The notes below the pieces were generated by a model that did no database searches, was not told the DNA's origin, and saw nothing but the letters and a program-made list of their open reading frames with translations. 64,000 bases of DNA from Nymphaea colorata (taxonomy: Eukaryota; Streptophyta; Magnoliopsida; Nymphaeales; Nymphaeaceae), in contig NC_045147.1 in assembly GCF_008831285.2 (NCBI RefSeq), positions 16,656,854 through 16,720,853 of the forward strand. Direction: 5' to 3'. The number at the start of each line of letters is the position of its first letter. Positions within the stretch are counted from its first letter, which is position 1. The translations under genes and the position numbers were made by a program. Of this stretch, positions 60,121 through 64,000 are shown in pieces.

Positions 60121-61130
60121 TTACGGGGGGATACATCTTTTCTTTATAAAAATACTATTAAAGTCTAATCAATTTAATATATGTTTTGCATCAACCTATT
60201 CTTACATATCACGTTCTCTTACATATCACGTTCACATCAATAAGGTTAGATTGCAAAAAGATACATTTTAAACATCAAAATTAAAGCGTCTAGTTTTTAT
60301 CTCAGGCCTAGTTTTTATCTCTGACGTAACCGTCTAGTTTTTACGAATTTCCAACCAAATTTTATATGAAAGTTTGAACTCCTTCACAAGCTTAGACACA
60401 CACAGACGCCAAGTGACTACAGACACCATCGACCAAGATGAGGACACTGTCCGAGACTTCACAAATTGAAGCAAAGGAACGTTCAAAGGACGACGCTGGT
60501 GAGCAATCACGAAGTGGGCAATCATATGAGCCGGTACCCATCTCGCGTTCAAGTTGGTTAAACTCACCTTTTATCGCGTCGAATTCATCCCCTCGTGACC
60601 CGTACCTTCGTTGTCATGCGGATCATAGAAAGTTGAGTTTTGAAAGAATTAATCAAATGCCAACCTCAAGTATTGCATATTTCATAAGGCAACAGAATTA
60701 GTTATGTGACAAAAATACATTCCAGTTTGAAAATTTTTCATTTGAGAGAGAACCACAGGGATGCAATTATGCCATCTTGGGGCAAGTTGAGGCAGCCATA
60801 AGCACCCAAGGTAGAGGGAAAAAAAAGGACAGACACAAAGAAATAACGAAAGAGAAGACCTTTACTTTGAACGTAGCTAATGCCAATACATATTTTGGGA
60901 CGTAGAGAAAGGAGTCGCATGATACAATGTTCGATTGAAGGCTTCCTTGTCTCCAGCTACTGGTCATGGGTTGGCCTCAACCATGGAGCAAACACCAAAG
61001 AATTTTCTCCAAACGAAAGAATCACATTGTTGATGCGTATGAAGGGGGGACTCTAAATTTCGATCTGCATCATGAGGGATTTATATTTGTGTCTTGAAAT
61101 TTTCTGTGGTACCTTCAAGATTTTCATAAA
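60121..61130. other. TOP1 3' flank, parent of the palindrome arms
   Basis: Matches both arms of the large palindrome (17,512-18,475 directly, 15,164-16,130 inversely). It includes the expected TOP1 3' UTR. An open plus-strand frame (60,438-60,701) is conserved in the copies only because the DNA is duplicated; no protein family recognised. Confidence 0.6.
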
Positions 61131-64000
61131 TCAGAAGCTGTACTCAGGCTCCACGTCCATGGCCCATGCAAACTTGGCCAGAAGTGACTTGTTGAAAATC
61201 TGCAATCATATACAGTACAGCCAGATCAGTAAGGTAAAATAGAAAGAAAGACCAAAAAGAGGATGGAAATTGTTGTCACCTTCTCAATAGGAACCTCATT
61301 ACGCTTACACCACGCAACAGAAATCCGTGGATCCATATAATTGATCTTTGATGTACCCAAGGCAACATTTTTCATCTCCTCTTTAGTTTTTATATCCCTG
61401 TCTATCTTTTCTATTCTTTCTTTACATGATGCAATTTTCTTCATTAGCCTGCATGCCAACAAAAGGTTAAGGTTCTCCTACCTGTTCAAAAAGCGAATAA
61501 TTTAAAAGAATGTCCAGAATAGATAGAAGAGTATCAATACGATTCAGGCGCCAATGATTTTTTCGGTGTTCCATCTGGATCTCTTAGCGGGGGCTTCCCT
61601 TTCTTCGCTCTGCGGAGGTCCTCTTCCAGTGCTTCCAGTTCTTCCTATGATTAGCAACAGAGAAACTTGGTATAATTTGGACAATATATTGATTAACGCC
61701 TGCTAAACTAGCTGCATTTGAACCATGCAAAAAGAGGAAGGGAGAAAAAGAAGGCTAAGTAACCTGTGCTTTGGCAGCCTTCTCAGATAATTTTTCCATC
61801 TGTGCAGCATGTGATTTTGATTCAGCTCGCTGATGATTGCAGATAATTGCAACCTGCAAAAAGAAAAACAATGGATATGGCATGGAACAATGTTAAGCAA
61901 AAGCGTTAGATACGAAAGTGAATCGTTTCATACAAAAATAGCATTCTCACCTTCTTATTTGCAGTTTGATAAGCAGAAACTCTTTCTGCTACAGATTTCA
62001 TTTGCCAGCTACCAGTAGCTTCCTCTTGCCGCAACTAACCACCAGGAGGAGAACATTGAAAAACATAAATGTAAATGAAAAAAAATAAGGTGGGCATGAC
62101 AAGAAAGCTAATAAGGAATTTAGGAGAATAAAAAGGCAACACGCATAGTTCAAGTAGTACTGGGCAGTCTACCTCCGTATCCAATGTGATGGAGGCATTG
62201 TATGTACGGAAAACTTTTGCCGTAAGTCCAGGCATGAGGTTTTTCAAATGTGCATTTAGTTTGGTTGTATCCAGCCGGTCAAAGAGATCATCTCCCTCTT
62301 TCTTACCTGTCCAACAAAAGACATTATAGCAAGGCCCGGACATACATATTACCAAAGACTACCAAAAGGGTGCAAAATCAATCCACTAACCGGCCTTGAA
62401 TCTCCCAATTGCTTCATATACAGGAAGCTCAACTTCTACTGTGTTCCTATACCTGATTGAGTCTTTCCCAAGGAAGTCAAACTGGAAATGAAAAATGTAA
62501 ATTGTTCGATAACTGGTGACAAATCATGGTAGTTGATAGGCATGCAGTAACTTTGTTTATTTAAATATATTGATGTAACATGTTGGATTACCTCAAGTGA
62601 TCTAGGAGGTCGCAATGTAACATTTTCCACTTTCAGAGTGCAACAACCCACGGTATCTGCTTCATCATCATCCTGTGAGAAATAAAACATCCAAAGAAGG
62701 ATTTTCACGAACACATGAGAGATCATAAATGTTGTACACCTAGAACAGCAACAGAAATCACATTACAAAATCAGAAGTCGGCCTGTTAATACCACTTCCA
62801 ACTATCTGGAAGATTTTGTCCATCGACCTAAAGGATATTACAGATGGAGCAGAAAAAGGCCCAGATAAATGGAAAATAGTCTATGATGTGAAAACACAAA
62901 CTTAAACAGAAAATAAGTTGTCAAAGAATAGTAGATTAAAGTAAGTAAATTTTGAAAATGAAATTTCAATTCCAAAATCAGTGTAGCTTATTTATGTGGT
63001 TGAATGCTTGAACCAGAACAAATTTTGTAGATACCCAAAGCTCAGGCATTTGCAATCTTAGAAGTTACATCCTTGTGAAATGGACAAAGGCTAATCTTCA
63101 AGAAGAAAACCATCTTCTCTGTCACAGACGAGGTTTAAGGTGCATGCATCGGACATCAAATGTTACCAAAAATACATGATACATGTTGAAATGAAGCATC
63201 TTAGAGAAAAGGCTTGGTAATGTCCAACCCGATATTGACTAAGTATACCTACACTGAGCACTGCAGTTGCACTCAAATATATATAAGTTGAGACACATTA
63301 TTAAGTGCAATAATTCTTTACAATGCAGAACTTGCTGTTCCCATCTTATACCAATATAAAGTAGCTTTAAGATAGTAATTTAAAAGCATGAGAGCTTCCT
63401 CATTCCAGTGCTGTATGCAGCACCAAAAGTCATATCTTATTTAATGTTGTAAAGAACTTTTCTACCGTTAATGAGTAATCTGATTTCAGCTTACTTCAGA
63501 AAGAAAAGGAAGGGAGAAAAAAGATACAAGAGGAAAAAACTAGAAAAAGGTCACACTTAAAATATAATCTTGCCATACAAAAATATAGCTGTTTTTCCAA
63601 AACAGGACTATCAAATAACACAGACCATGATAAGAGAAAAATCACTGCACCCAAACAACCTAAATGCACTCTCCAAAAACAAAGATTACCTTTTCATTTC
63701 CTGCCCTGAGAGCGAGCTTGTCAATAAGGTAAGTTGCAACTGCTATTTGTCTTTGTGTAATGTCTGTTTTTGGATTGAAATGTTTTGTGTAAGTTTTCCT
63801 TATGTCATCAATGTAGTCCTGCCACAGAAAAGCTCCACTGTGTAACTCCAACAATAACATGCTAAAACAACACACCCTGAATGTCACCAAGACAAATGGA
63901 AATAAATTTAATGAATCATGTGGGAAAATTTTACCTTCAACTTTCTTGCTTTCTCATACTTCTCCTTGTCACTTTGCCCCTTCAAAGAACTGCTAGCCGC
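61131..64000 (-). CDS. TOP1: DNA topoisomerase IB, C-terminal half (cut by window edge)
   Basis: Ten exons visible on the minus strand: 64,000-63,935 (partial); 63,818-63,690; 62,672-62,592; 62,481-62,391; 62,306-62,173; 62,034-61,951; 61,853-61,764; 61,644-61,541; 61,448-61,280; 61,199-61,131. All phases agree, giving 338 aa and TGA. Diagnostic blocks: [34 protein letters not shown] (catalytic Arg), [56 protein letters not shown] (second Arg/Lys region), VAIICNHQR (catalytic His), a coiled linker, then [21 protein letters not shown] with the active-site Tyr, and [19 protein letters not shown] at the end. Known role: nicks one strand through a 3'-phosphotyrosyl bond, relaxing supercoils in the nucleus during transcription and replication. 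The N-terminal half lies beyond 64,000. Confidence 0.97.

Overview
This is a piece of a flowering-plant nuclear chromosome. Genes are intron-rich with GT..AG junctions. The recognisable families are extra-large G protein, cytochrome b561, GEX1, type IB topoisomerase, GT47 exostosin-like glycosyltransferase and terpene synthase. Intergenic DNA is AT-rich and full of plant-type transposons (Ty1/copia LTR element, TIR elements with TTA/TAA target sites, SINE-like units). I cannot name the species.

Layout. 1-1.16 kb: 5' end of an unidentified minus-strand gene, probably organelle-targeted. 2.9-10.1 kb and 28.65-40.1 kb: two direct copies (A and B) of one segment, both carrying degraded 3' ends of a GT47 gene and separated by later insertions or deletions. 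12.5-28 kb: a graveyard holding rearranged copies of the intact genes found at 43.9-64 kb. In order it contains a terpene synthase exon, cytochrome b561 exon 3, GEX1 exon 2, a TOP1 3' end, a large palindrome, a second inverted TOP1 and GEX1 fragment, an XLG fragment split by a 5.6 kb copia element, and a terpene synthase 3' half. 40.9-42.0 kb: 5' exons of a decayed GT47 gene. 43.9-64 kb: the intact block XLG (+), cytochrome b561 (+), GEX1 (-), TOP1 (-, cut by the window edge).

Intact genes. XLG (about 1,091 aa) is an atypical plant G-alpha-like signalling protein. CYB561 (221 aa) is a six-helix transmembrane electron carrier. GEX1 (606 aa) is the plant KAR5/Brambleberry-type nuclear-fusion protein. 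TOP1 relaxes DNA supercoils. They do not look like a pathway; they are simply neighbours.

Main point of interest. At 14,535-19,105 there is a near-perfect inverted repeat (arms about 2.23 kb, spacer about 100 bp) whose arms carry exon sequence of both GEX1 and TOP1, whose intact copies lie 35-45 kb away in the same window. If transcribed it would fold into a very long hairpin able to feed small RNAs against the two parent genes. That role is inference; the structure is read directly from the sequence.

Identities, junctions and exon borders were worked out by eye. Percent identities are approximate or not given.
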